Below are positions 1-12,765 of a stretch of DNA of 64,000 nucleotides, one piece after another; position 1 is the stretch's first letter; the number at the start of each line of letters is the position of its first letter. The DNA lies in assembly GCF_025698545.1 (NCBI RefSeq), contig NC_068569.1, positions 19,592,001 through 19,656,000 of the forward strand. Reading direction: 5' to 3'. The notes under the pieces were generated by a model. It was not told the origin of the DNA, made no database searches, and saw only the letters and a program-made list of their open reading frames with translations. A program made the position numbers and the translations under genes. This stretch comes from Gossypium raimondii. Taxonomy: Eukaryota > Streptophyta > Magnoliopsida > Malvales > Malvaceae.

Positions 1-100
1 TCAGAGAAATAAATACATATAATTTTATTATTTACTTCTAATTTTATTTTTACTTTTTTTTGATAGGTTCTGATTTTTTTTTTAACAAAATGCCTAGAAC

Positions 101-205
101 TATCCATAACCCTTTTTCAATACATAAATAGGTGAATAACGCGTTTCAGCATATTCAACCCCATATCCTCTTACAATAATACTCATATCAATCAAATTAA
201 GATTC
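101..205 (-). repeat. SINE-like dispersed repeat, copy 1
   Basis: Read on the minus strand this is a ~105-bp unit: a 'gattgatatgagtattattgt' -like head, then 'aagaggatatggggttgaatatgc', 'gaaacgcg' and an end resembling 'gggttatggatag'. The same order of blocks occurs at 12663-12765 and 39541-39658, and partly at about 57993 and 60050. The head and the 'ggttcgagtgc' block of the better copies resemble A and B boxes of tRNA-derived SINEs. The family assignment is my inference; the repetition is directly visible. Confidence 0.55.
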
Positions 206-1733
206 TATCGATATAATTTTATCTTATTTAAAAAAAAGAAAAACCTAAACGGTAAATAGAAGAGGCAAAGGTTGAATCTGATGGGGGTAGAAGGGAGAGG
301 AATACATTGCTATATGAAACAAAATGACATGACGGTTCTAAGTTTTCCTTCTTTTTTATTGTATTTGTGGTATTGAGGTAAAGAAATACATAGAACATGA
401 AGAAGTTGGTAATTACTAAATGTAGCAAAACCCGAAAACATTCTTTGACTCCAACATCCAGGAATAAATAATGTATAAATCAGTTGACTTGTAAAATAAT
501 CTACCCAGGAGGGAAAATATTTGTGAAACTGGAAGGGATAAACCTATAGCCATATTTCTTTTTAATTTATTGATTTATTAAATTTAATTATGAAAGGAGA
601 CAGATCATATGGAAAAAGGTCCCACTTATCACCAGACTCGTGGCTTTGGGTCTGCGCAATCAGACAGTAGAAGCTCCCAAAAAGAGAAGTAAGGTCAAAA
701 GAACCCCCCCCCCCCACCCCCTTAAATTAAAAGCATCACTCTACTGTTTCCTTAGCCCGACTTTGACCCATCCGCCATTCTCAATTAAAATACCACACCC
801 TTCCCAATATATGTCTTCTTGTTTGTCCCCCCAAACTTCGCTTTCATTATCTTTATTATCCATATAATAAGCGTAGAATAATTTAGGTACTATTTTGAGT
901 TGGTTTTCAAGAGGATTAAATTAAAAAGAAACGACATCGCATCTTTCTCGCCTTTTCATGTGATTTAAATTTCAAACCCCCAACCCTTGCTCTTTTACTG
1001 CAAAAAGAAAAGCGAATGAGGCCCCCCCCCCCCCCATTTTTACATTTTTAAATATAAACAAACTGATCAAATAAATAAAAGGGAAAAGAGATGATGAGAT
1101 AATCCCATAGCAGTATGGGACTTCTCACTGATCCTCCTCTTTTTATAATTTATCTCATTCCTCATATTTTTTTTCTTTTTAAGAAAAAACTTTTAACAAA
1201 ACATATATCTCACCCAAAAAAAAAAAAAATCATCATACTTCCCATCTCCTTGCTATAAGCTGTACACTTTGTTATTCCAAGTTTCCTCTCCTCACCTCCC
1301 TACTTTTTAAATCTATCTCTTGGAACCATCTTGTTCCCTAAATCTTCACAATTCACAAAATTTCCACCCCCATGCAAATCATAATGAAATTGAATAAAAT
1401 AAAAACAAGGAACCCCACCATAATCCCCCAATTTCTGTCCCCCCCCCCCCTCTCTTTTGAATGTACAGGAGCTTGCACCATCAAAATCATGATGATGATG
1501 AATCAATCCTCAATTCACCCACCACCATTTCCAACCCTGCTGCTGTCTGCCGAGATTGAGCTATCCCAAGATGTTTTGCTCACTAGCTTGGTTTTAAGTG
1601 TGCCCTGTGGAGTCTTAGCTCAAAGCTTGTAACAGGGGCCTGAACGATTTCCCCGCTATGGGAGAACTGAAGTGGCATTTTCGGACTAGACACAGGCCAG
1701 ATGTTTTATTCCAATTAGCCTTCTGATCATGCT
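206..1733. other. Non-coding flank downstream of the PIP5K gene
   Basis: No gene recognised. The stretch probably includes the 3'UTR of the PIP5K gene at its right end. It holds three long cytosine runs: 12 C at 704-715 (followed by A and five more C), 14 C at 1022-1035 and 12 C at 1439-1450. Short ORFs here (for example 640-867 and 1372-1632) are low-complexity and lack family resemblance. Confidence 0.6.
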
Positions 1734-4700
1734 CTACTCGTCTTCAATGAAAATTCTTCCTATAAAATCCCGAAACCTCTTCGAGTAGAGTTTTGGACCA
1801 ACAGCTGATATTGAAGAAGGATCAGCTTGTAGTGATTTGTAGGCATGCTCCAATTTCTTGCTGATGTCGTAGTCTTGTAAGATGTCAATGATGCCAAAGT
1901 ATAACACAACTTCATAAACTTCGCCGCTATGTGAAAAGAGACCGACTCCACCCTGTGTATACTGATCAAAGTCGCTTTTTCTTGACATTCGCACTGCTCT
2001 TGCTGGCATGTTTGCTCCTAGCCGTATCAATGGTTTCCTGCCGAAAGAAAAATACATAGAAAATTATTTTGAATTTCTGTTAAGTTTTCTTCACCTACAA
2101 AATCACAACTCGCTGAAGAGGCATCAATACACAACACATAAAATTCTAACTGCATACTATCAAAGTCCATTTCAGATCCAATTCCCTAAAGTATCTCGAA
2201 TGCATATATAATTTTTCACCAAGAGGGTGATGAACAAATGGTATGTCATATGGTGACAGTCCAAAAAACATTAGAAGGTAAAGAGACCTTAAAATAGAAT
2301 AACTAGTGATATGCACAGAACCATCGGGTCGCATTCTCCACCATTCTCGTCCACTGAGTTCATGAATCATTTCATAGAAACTAGATAATGGGTAACAAAA
2401 AATCAAGGCAACCCTCGATTCTTATCTAGTAGGATCATAAAGGGCCACAATTGCTACATGCCCCACCAAAAAAAAAATTGTCTTCTGAATTATTTCCACA
2501 AAATCACTCAGACAACACAATCAACCTTCAATTATTCCATCGAATATGATCAAGTATCAACAGTTGACCGAGAAATTTAAAATTTAAGCATCATCATGGA
2601 GGAGCCTTGCCTAATTCCACATCTATGATAAGGAAATAACTAGAACCAAAAATATTATTTAAGGAAGAGAGCAAAACATACTGGCCAGCTAAAATCCGAT
2701 CCATGTCCTGTAGCTCAGCTTCAAGGAATCTACAGCCACGCATAAACTTTTCATTCTGATATGAATCCTTTTTGCCTGCATAGGGAAGGCATATTCAAAT
2801 CCCGATTCTATTCAAATTTCATGAGGAATAGTATGGTTATCTATTAACTTACCTGTGCGCAAGAGAAACGGTGATAACCCCATTTTATCACCTCTATTAT
2901 CATCCCGAAAGTGTAGTCCAACCAAAAGACTATAATCCATAATTCTCTCAGCCTCCAAGAACTCGCAATCTCGATCAATTTGCCTATCACCATGTAGTCA
3001 TAGGAAATTAGCAAAATACACGACGCTGTGACATAGCAGGAGTAAAGTAATAAAATACAGCTTACTTCATAAGCTCTTGGAACCAATTCCGCTGGAGGCG
3101 AAACACATAATTAAGATCCAGGTCTTTAAGGGTAGTGGTTTCATCAATTTCCTCTTCCGGCTTATCAGTTGAGCGGCCATGGGAGGATCCTTTCAGGTCA
3201 AACCGTCTATGAATTCGGTAGTCAGAGCAAAACAGATTCCCCATCACAATGAACCGTGTCTGGTATTTAACAACAACAATTTTTGAGCAAGTGAGATAAT
3301 TTCATCAATGATCAAGGCGTTGAATGAGAATAAATTCACACGTACCTTTTGGCCACCTATAGGTTTGACACAGTGCACACCAAAGAATTTTGTCACTAGG
3401 GAATTTTCGTATTTAGAAACATGTTGGTAGTAACTTGGAAGCATCCTTATAAGAACCTGATACAGCAAATCATAGACTTAAATCAGTCTAAACATCCCTA
3501 CCATTAAAAAATGTTAGTTTAACAAATTAAGTAATTTGAAAAATGAAAAGCAAACAATTTTCCAACTTTAAAGAATGCAATATGAGAAATTAATGCATCG
3601 GGAAACACAGCAAATTTCACGTTAAGTCAAAAACGGTGCCAACTAACCTTGACTTCAGATTTCTTTACTGTCTTTATCATAAATCTGTCATCCTGAGTAA
3701 GGTAAAAGAAGCTTCCACTCTTCCCCGGGGAAGAAAGCTCCCTAAGGGCATCACTACCGCAAATAGCTACCATGTAATCAGCAGGATCAACTTGGAATAG
3801 GTCCCTCAAATGTCTACAAAAAAAATCCAAAAGGAATGCAGTCAACAATATAGCACAAAGCAATTAAAACAAATAGGAAGAGCAACAAAACATTTTGAAC
3901 CAATCGTACCTAAACACTTATCTTCAAAATTTGCAGATAAACCAACGAATTGCAAACAAAGAACAGATATTCAACTAAGAAGAAGAAGCAAAAGCAAACG
4001 GACCTAAAAACCACCGGACAATAATCCTTCCACCGGAACTCCACAGATTGATGAGGAGGTGTAAGCTTTGATCCTTCAACAGGAAACCTGGTCCAGAACT
4101 TCTCCTTGGGATCAAAATCACTTGGCTTCAAATCGCGCAAAATTGAGGCATCTTTCCCAACAGAATACCTACAACAAAAAACACTCACAGTTAAAGACAA
4201 AATCCTCAGAATCGAAATATTGAAATCATGTGTCGCCCAAGGCTTCCAAGAGTATTCACCTGATACCCAATTGCAAGTTAAGCATTAACTCATAATTCTT
4301 ATGGCCTTTGGAAATAGTTTGTCCTGGCTTCTTAATTTCCCCGCTAAAACAACAAGGATTCTTTCTAAATTGCCTAAACCCATCTCTGTAAATCATCGAA
4401 GCTTCCACATTATCAATTATATCACAGGTGATATCTCCGGCTTCACCATCGCTTTCCCATATGCAAATCCTTGGGAAATTCATGTTTCTTTCCCCTAAGC
4501 TTCCCCTTCCATCTACGGAAGATCTTTTCCTCGGCATAAGCACCAAACTCTCTCCTCCTTTCAGGCAATGCTCCTTCCCGTCGTTCCCGTGATAAAACGT
4601 CCCGTTCAACTTTTGAGTTTTCTTCATGTTATCTCCGTTCCATGCTCCGATATAGCAACTTCCGTCCGGCCAAGAGAAAACTCCGTCTCCTTTGGGCATA

Positions 4701-5371
4701 CCGTTTTCCCATTGCCCATCGTACCGGTTTCCATTTGCCCATATCAGGGTTCCACGGCCGGAGATGACTCCGTTTTTCCATTCACCGACGTATTCGATAC
4801 CGTTACTCCAAACATAACGGCCGTGCCCCTCTTGTAGGTTTTTCCTCCATGATCCTTCGTAGTAATCCCCATTTGCGTAACACTTGTGACCATAGCCGTG
4901 TTTTAGATCGGAGCTCCACGACCCACGGTACGTGTCGCCGTCGGATCCGATAAACGTCCCGAATCCTTCCATCCGACCCGACTTGAAATCACCTTCAAAA
5001 GTGGCTCCAGATGGCCAAGAAAACTTACCTTTCCCGTTGGCTTTCCCACGACGCCACTCTCCTTCGTACATGCACCCGTCTTTCCAAAGGTACTTCCCGG
5101 ATCCGTGTGGCGCGTTGGTTGAGAAGCTACCGATGTAAAGATCACCGTTAGGGAGGAATTTCTCCACAGTATCACCCGAACCCGTGGTGAAGAAAGACGC
5201 GGCGGTAGTCGTGGGAGTCACGCGCCGTGTGGCAGCTTGAGATCGGCTCCGGTGATGGTGATCCGTAGGTGTCGTAACAGCAACCACCAACTGGTCCTTC
5301 TCCTCGTCGGATTTCTTCTTCTTGGCGTTTAAAACGACGTCACTCGGCTCATTGAGCACTACTTCCTCCAT
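1734..5371 (-). CDS. PIP5K: Phosphatidylinositol 4-phosphate 5-kinase with MORN repeats
   Basis: Makes PI(4,5)P2 from PI4P at the plasma membrane. Eight exons fit: 5371-4260, 4168-4004, 3813-3648, 3456-3346, 3259-3066, 2983-2853, 2775-2682 and 2037-1734. All have GT-AG borders and add up to 2277 nt (758 aa plus stop), the usual plant length. The ATG at 5371 is the first in the frame. Residues ~78-245 carry eight MORN units (YIGSF, YEGEW, FEGDF, YRGSW and so on) spaced exactly 23 residues apart; these modulate activity and membrane targeting in the family. The kinase domain follows, with [18 protein letters not shown] and IIDILQDYD motifs. The activation loop has KKLEHAYKS, whose Glu fits type I (PI4P) specificity. 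From memory it is closest to the Arabidopsis PIP5K4-6 group. One oddity is G738 where the family has Asp in the DPKxYxxRF motif. Confidence 0.96.
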
Positions 5372-8126
5372 TTTTTTTTTTACTTTTAAAAAACTTGCTT
5401 TTTCTGTCTTAACTATTTTATGTCTTACTTCCCTCCTTAGCTACTGGATTTCCCAACTCCGAAAAACGCCGGAGAAAAGAGCATTTCCGGCTCCGGCAAC
5501 CGCTTATCAAAAAATAAATTTCTCGTTTTTTGCTCAACTTTTTCTTTTTCTTTTGTTTGGTGCTTTTGTGTGTTTGGAGAAATAGGTGGGAATGGGGGAA
5601 TCCTAAATGAAATGAAATGAAATTAAATTATATCAAAAAAAAGAAAGAAAGTGAAAATAAATAAATAAGGAAAAGGGGAAATTAAAAGAGAGAAGAGGAA
5701 GGGACTAAGGGAGGCGGCTTTTGCATAGGGAAACGTTGTTTACTATGCTCAGTAATTGTAATGTTTTAGTACCACACAAAACCAGCTCAGCTTCAGAGAC
5801 TACTTTTCTTTTCTTTTCTTCTCCTTCCTACCGATTATGCCCTTATCTTTCCTGCGAAATATCGGGATCCCCCAACTCCTAGTGAGTAGTGAGTATCTCT
5901 GTTTTCTATGCTCCACTGGTCCTCTTTGCGACGTGACGGAATCGTCTAGGAAATGCGGAGGGTACAAGTGCGTCATTTGCGTCTCTCTTCTGTTTCTGTC
6001 CTCGCCATTCACTTTAATTACATAAACACCATTCCTTTTCATTTATTCTCCAAAAAAGAAAAAGAGATGGGGTGAGAGTGGTCCTTCGTCTTGATTTGGT
6101 CCCATATAGATTGCTGGTCCAATTGTATATAAAAAAAAATAACCATGCATTTAAATGATGTGTTAATTCTAAATTACGCTTTGGTTCTGTAATGAGAATT
6201 TTGTTATTTCATAATCTCTTTTACATTACAGACTGGGAAGGATCCAAGTTGAATAAATAATTCATTTTTGGGGTTGAAATAAAATTATAAAAATTTAGAG
6301 GATCAGAAATGAACATAAAAAATCCTTTTTATGATGACCCATTAAACCTCCACTCCTAACTTTGCCCTTTATTACATGATCAAACAAAAGTTTGAGTTTG
6401 AATAACTTTTGTCTAAAACCAGATGTATTGCAATTTGTATTTATTAAGTTTCTTCAAATATATTATTTGTAATGCTCCTTCTAATTTCAACCTATACCTT
6501 CTTTTAAAAGCAATCAAAATTTACCCGTTAATTAACACAATAATGCTTACTTTGTGATTTTTAAAGATTAGTGAATTAAAACAGGTTGAATTCATTTTAT
6601 TCTTATAATTTTTACTGATAAATCCAACCATTAATTACAGTAAAAAAACCTTACTGTTTGGAATTTGCTCTATTTTTGGCGAAACAAATAATTTAATAAT
6701 CAAACAAAATACAGTACCCATCAACTTTGAAAATTTAAATTACACTATGGTTTCTGTTATTCCACCAGCTACCTCTTACATGAAATAGTGCATGGAAATA
6801 GTATAAAAGTGTAGTTATAGAAGCTTAACGTCCATTTTAGAACATTGGAATTCATGCAGAAAATCAACTCTCGTATTAAAAGGAGCTTACATCAAAATAA
6901 TTTTAACTTTTTACTCCTACATACGATTTTAACGATTCTTACAGGCTTATCTTTTATACATAAAAATATTAGTCAGTTTCTATTTAAAGTAAGTTCTATT
7001 TTTAACTCATTTTAATTAGAATTTAGTTATAATTTTTAATGATAATGCATATGTATTAATACACGAAACAACACATCCATCGATAATGATAATTACATTT
7101 GTTTTATTGATAATATATGCAATCATATATTAAAATTATAATTATTTTTAAAAACATTTTCACTAGTCAACACAGTATTAAACATTATTTGATGGTCACA
7201 ATGTATAAAGGATTCGAATTGCAACTAAAATAATATAAATTATTGATTTTATATTTATTAACCTGTCAATCAAATATAATTACACGATAAAATTTATTAC
7301 CCTGACACTACGAGTTTCATAACCTATTTTTAATTTTTTTAAATGATTATGAAATTGTTTAAAATTTACTTAATAAACCAAATCAAACTGTGGGCAAAGA
7401 AACTAGTTTATTATAATAAAATTGAAACATACATGTTAATTGTGTACTCAAAGTTGAACAAATAATTATAATTATTTTTCGTTTATAAAAAAACAAAATT
7501 ATTTATTAATTATATATTTAGTATTACCAAAGATGAATTCAGGAAATTGATATTGAAGGGTCGAAGATAGAATTTTGAAAATTTAAAGGGCTAAATAAAT
7601 TATTTAAAGGGGCTTAAACTAAATACTTGATAATCGTTAAGGGGTAAACTAACCATTTTTGTTGTTGTTTTGAATAAGATCAACTAATTTTGTTGTATTA
7701 CCATAACCAAGCCGACAAAAAACCCTGCACGATCCTATACCTTGAATATTGCTGCAACTTTAAGTTGATAATATAAAAAAATATTAATACAATAAATTAT
7801 ATTGGGATGATCCTAGAAGGTGTGGTTTTTAGGCACCAATAAATTAATGTTATGCCATTAAATTTTGAAAATAACAAAATATTATTATACGCTAATTTAT
7901 ATCTAATATATTCTCCAATTTAATTTAACTTAATTGAATTACTTAAAATAATTAATTTTTAAATTATAAACAAACATTTTCTTCTTCTTTTACAAATTTT
8001 AATCATTTTGTTTTTCTTTTTCTTAGGTTAATTTTTTTGTGCAACCAATTTAAAAATAATTAGTAAATTTTGTGTAATTTTTCTATGTCATAAACACATA
8101 ATTTTGGTACTTATTTTACTCTGAAA
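5372..8126. other. AT-rich intergenic DNA, no gene seen
   Basis: The first few hundred bases upstream of 5371 should be the PIP5K promoter and 5'UTR; I see no certain core element. Beyond ~6.2 kb it is AT-rich filler with old repeat debris, for example 7540-7640, which reads like the 'ggggctaaa...' dispersed plant repeats also seen near 40.3 kb. Short ORFs are not convincing. Confidence 0.5.
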
Positions 8127-8398
8127 CTCAAACATAGGACCTCAAATTTTGAACTCAGACCTTGAACCTTAAACCTTGAACACTGAGGTTTAAGATTTGG
8201 GTTTGAGATTTCAGGTTGAGAGTTTGTGTTTGGGGGTTGGAGTTCAATGTTCAATGGTATGGGTTCGTGTTCAATTGTTCGAGGTTACAAGTTATGAGTT
8301 TGGGGTTCATAGCTTAAATATTCAAGGTTACGTGTTTAGGTTTAAGGTTATAGGTTTTGAGTTTAGGGTTCGGGATTCTATATTCAGGGTTTAGGGTA
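8127..8398 (+). repeat. Degenerate telomere-like (TTTAGGG-type) low-complexity tract
   Basis: About 270 bp dominated by variants of 'ggttt', 'gagttt' and 'tttagggt' (for example 'gagtttagggttcggg' and 'cagggtttagggtaaa' near the right end), with the complementary 'aaccttaaaccttgaac' form at the left end. It produces a spurious 65-codon ORF. This looks like an eroded interstitial telomere-like or minisatellite array rather than a gene. Confidence 0.55.
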
Positions 8399-10850
8399 AA
8401 AATTTACCAAAATTATGTGTCAATGGTATGAAAAAAATGGTTAAAATGTGATTAAATAATTGAAAAGTGACCATGAATAATGTGGCGAGAAAGGTCCATA
8501 AAATAATTTATCTATGGATGGATGCATAATAATAATTTCATATATTTAGATTTTGATGATGTGATAAAACTTTATCAGTGCATAATAAAAGCCTTAATTT
8601 GTAGGATCATTCGTGTTTTCATGAAATAATTATTTATTTTAACAGTAAAATTAAAGTGAATTTTGTTAATCGAATTCGTGTGATATACATATTTCACCGA
8701 TTATATTTACTTCATTTATTTTTATGAGAATCTGGGCTACGTAACAATAATTAACGCCATAAGTGGAGAAAAATACATTAGAAAGAATGAAGGACGGGCC
8801 AACCTTTTGTGAACACTTTTTCCTTCAAGACAAATCTACAACCTATTCGTAAAGATTTTACTGTGTGAAATAATATTAAAAATGATTCATGCATCATATA
8901 TATGGGGCAATGATCTTATTTAGACGTCCCGTTTATCATCGTAATCATCTTAATGAGTATATATATATATTATAATATTTGCTCAATTTAACCCAAAGTC
9001 AACAAATCACGAAATTAAGCACTGGTTCAGCCAATGAATAATGAGATTCGATGTTAACTTTCAACTACCAATCGGTTGAGAAATTTACCATTTTGCTTCG
9101 TTTTGGAGGAAAATATAATTTAACTTAAATCAAGTAAACTTTGTTTTATCTGCCGTAACTCAAATATTTCTTTTTTTTTTGGGGTGAAATTTTCTCATTA
9201 ATTGATATTTTAGATTTTTTAGTTCATATAACTATAATTCACAAGTCATTGAAAAAAAAAAAAAAGAGCCTATTTTACTATTATTTTTGGCCAAACCTAT
9301 TTAGTATCAAAAAGTCGCTTTCACAGTTGGACCGACCGCGTGAGCTGGAACAGTGGGACCCACATGACCAGGTGTTTTAGCTGTCGAGTGGGGCTCATTT
9401 TTACGACATCGCTTAATGAAAAGTACGACGTGCTTGCCATCTTCCCCCGTTCAACGGGACACAATCGCCACCCATGGCAACCACGTGTCTTCTTCTTAAG
9501 CTCCCGCATTTTTTAAGTGCCACGTCAGACTTAAAATTAAAATTTGTTTCCTAAATACAAAATAAAGACCAACCACGTCTGCCCAAGTGTTTCGTTTTAA
9601 AGAGCTAATTAGATTAATGGTTGTATGTCAAACGTTGTTGTTTCTTTTGAAGTGAATGCTTAAAAAAGTTAAAAAGAATCGTTGAAATTTAATAGCGTTA
9701 ACTTTGAAATATTCTACGTATTGATGTATCAAAATGAAACTGTCCACATTTTATGAATAGCATTTTTTTTTTCTTTTAGCTTTTGAAGCATGAAATTCAT
9801 ATTCCATCTCTTATGTTCCTTTTAACTTTTTAGAGTTCATATCCTGTTCCCATAATAATTTCTGACCAAACAAAAATTCAATAAAATCAAATCTTGCTAC
9901 AGTGACATTAGCCGATGTTTCACACGTATGATATTTTTAAAATCGAAAGTGATGCAATTACTTCTTTTCCCAACAATTTACTTGATTACTGCTTCGTGAG
10001 TCCATCATGTGTGGTAGTATAAATTAACCATTACTATAAAAAAATAATTTTTAAACAAGTAAGACAAAATAAAATCATATCGTCATATATATTACATTAG
10101 AGTAGTTGATAATATGACTACTAGAAAATAGTAAGAAAAATAAACATGATGTGCAATTTTATCTAATTGTTTTAGTGCATATTTGTTGGATTATCACCTC
10201 TTTAACAGTTAGCATATACTATTTATTATCATATGTTGGTCATTAACTAAATTCGTTATCATATGAATTTGAACCCACATCATTAAAATGATCAAAATCT
10301 CCTTCTTCCATGTACTCTATGAAGCATGGATTGTCTCGGTTCCCTTTATGATTGAAGTTATGAAATATGCAACATGTTAGCACGATCCAACCTTGATTTT
10401 TATGCTATATTAAGGTAATGCTGATTCACATTTTGAATCCCCAAATATCTCAAATTGAAAAGTTCATGAGCTGTCTATGGTGTTTGTGTAAGGGTTGACT
10501 GAGAATGGAGAGGGAGCAAGAAGCTGCCATCACTAGTATCACTTACCCTCTGTGGCCCCTCAGGAATGGAAAATTCGTAAACAAGATTAGGGATTTGGAT
10601 CCCACATATACGCAAAGCTCAACTCATTTCTTCTTCTTTTGTATTACAAACGAAGAAATTGGCTTCTACAAGGACCTTCGAAGCACGTTGTCGCGGTGGA
10701 CAACGGGGAATTAATTGACTACCAGCACCCCTCATTCTCGACATGTTTTTTATGTAGAAGGAAAAGAAAAAGGATAAAAGATGTTGCCTTGAAGAAAGTC
10801 TCAATCAGGCTTGTTTGCATAAAACATTAAGATTATAAGTTTAGGGTTTC
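8399..10850. other. Intergenic, no gene seen
   Basis: AT-rich DNA without a recognisable coding region. A more GC-rich island at 9320-9540 contains CACGTG (G-box, in 'ccacgtgtc') and 'gccacgtcag', which would fit a promoter fragment or repeat remnant, but no exon follows it. The ORF at 10505-10714 has no family resemblance. Confidence 0.45.
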
Positions 10851-11580
10851 CAAAACCCCCTTTTAAATACGTTTCTCTTCCCCGTATTTTGACGATTCAA
10901 ATGACCGAGGAGCACCAATGGTCATTTACGAACGGACGCAATCCACTCGTACACGTGGTAAAATTAATGTCATGTCCCAGTGGTCATTGCGTATTCAACA
11001 AGCTGTGTAAATGCGAAGTGATGGCCGTAAGGATCGCCACTTTATAGCCCTCCTTAGACCCAATAGGAGGCACTAGATTGTTATGTACTTATGATCACCA
11101 ACCCGAAAATTAGATAAGGTACGAGTCACCTATAGTACGAAGCTTGCAAAGGGTGCTCGTTGAGGGAGCTCACAAACTCAGCTCGCATACGTCAGGGGGT
11201 GTTCACAAAGGGAGCATGCGGTCTCGGCTTGCATATGCCCAAGGAGTGTCCAACAGGCAGCCCAGAGCAGTACACGTGTTAAACATGCATAGAGTCTACT
11301 AAGAACGTCAATTCTATAAAAAATAGCAATGTATATAAATATTCGATTGTCCCTTCTAATGAGACACGACGAAAAATTCCTCAACAAAGAGTAATATAAA
11401 ATTTCGTCATATCACGAAATCCTATACCCTTATTGAATTTTAACTCACACAAAGAGGCCCAAAAACACCAAAGAAATCCCTTACCCCGATTTATACCACC
11501 AGAACTTACTCATAAATGCCTCGAGGTCTCGGAATAAGGAATTGGAAAACCAAAAAAACACACAGCATTCCACCTGAAGT
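10851..11580. mobile_element. Possible LTR-retrotransposon remnant
   Basis: The base composition changes sharply to mixed, less AT-rich DNA with a 'tataaatatt' box at ~11334, as in many LTRs. It includes two imperfect ~45-bp direct repeats at about 11163-11253 (blocks 'gggagc', 'gcttgcatatgcc' and 'gggtgttc' recur in order). No reverse transcriptase, PBS or paired LTR could be found. The identity is tentative. Confidence 0.3.
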
Positions 11581-12014
11581 TGATTTTTAAAAATAATTTA
11601 ATTTGATTGGTTAAATTCAATCTATTCACTTAATTTTAACTCAACTATGTATATATTTAGGAAAAAGAACCCTTAAAGGATGGGCCAACAGCCCGAGCAT
11701 GGTCCGGAAAGTTTTATCACTAATCAAGGTTATTTTAAGACTAATCTATTCTTGAAGTACACACGAATCACGTCTTTATAATTTTTTTTGTTTAATCTTC
11801 TAAAAGAATCTACCTTTTAATCATATACCCAAAACAACTTATGTGACCATAAAATATGAATATGCTACTAGCTTTAAATTATAACAATCAATGCTAATTA
11901 TTCGAAAAAAAAATGCTAATTTTCTTATCGAGAAATAAAATTGTATTTGTATATTGCTCATTTAATAAAATTTCGAATTGTCATTATCATTAAATAATCT
12001 TATTTTTAACAGGT
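11581..12014. other. Intergenic, no gene seen
   Basis: AT-rich sequence without a recognisable gene or repeat border. Confidence 0.4.
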
Positions 12015-12475
12015 ATAATGATGAATTTAACCCTTAACATTTATATCTTTTGTCAATTTCACCCTTATTTTTAAAAAATAAATTTAATCCTCAACCTTTG
12101 AAAAATTCAAAATTTGACCATCGACTTTTTAAAAGAGTCGAACTACTATTTTCTAACGAAAACATTGACTAACATGTGAAATTTTAAACACGGTAACTTG
12201 CATAACAATCCAAGTGTATTTCATATTTTTTGAACTATTTATATATATATTTTTGAATATTAAAAATTTTATTCAAAAAGTAATTTGTAATTTTTAAATT
12301 ATTTGTTGAAATGATATATAAAGTAAATAATACCATGTCAGCACAAAGCACACAACCACACATAGACTGCCACACCAACATTGTTAAAAAGTTAATGCTT
12401 TGGTCAGTATTTTCATTAACTAAAAAATAATAATAGTTAAATTGACAAAATATGTAAACATTAAAGGTACGAGAA
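12015..12475. mobile_element. Non-autonomous inverted-repeat element (MITE-like)
   Basis: The left block 'cccttaacatttatatc' followed by 'ttttgtcaattt' (12040-12061) is matched in inverted form by 'aaattgacaaaatatg' and 'taaacattaaagg' (12437-12467). The interior is AT-rich and non-coding. The 'ttaacccttaac...' type of terminus is common among plant Mutator-like MITEs; borders and target duplication are not certain. Confidence 0.45.
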
Positions 12476-12662
12476 TATATAAAGATTCATTTTTGGGATA
12501 GATTTTATAGTTTCAAAATATTTCTTTAATTTTTAGTTAATAATTACATAATGACACGTCAGCATAGTTTAATTTCGTAATCAAATTATGAGTATAAAAA
12601 TTAAATAGATTCATAAAAATAATTAAGTGCATTTTAATTAATGCATTCAATTGCCTAAAATT

Positions 12663-12765
12663 ACTTATAAGCTCTCTCCAACTTATAAATAGAAGGAGAA
12701 TGCGTTTCACCGCACTCGAACCCGCATCCTCCTACATTGACAACAAAAGTTAAGACTTAATTAAA
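12663..12765 (-). repeat. SINE-like dispersed repeat, copy 2
   Basis: On the minus strand it shows 'ttaagtcttaacttttgttg', 'aggaggatgcgggttcgagt' with a B-box-like GGTTCGAGT, then 'ggtgaaacgcattctcct' and the end 'ggagagagcttataag'. It matches the copies at 101-205 and 39541-39658 block by block. This is the clearest copy for the tRNA-like B box. Confidence 0.6.
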
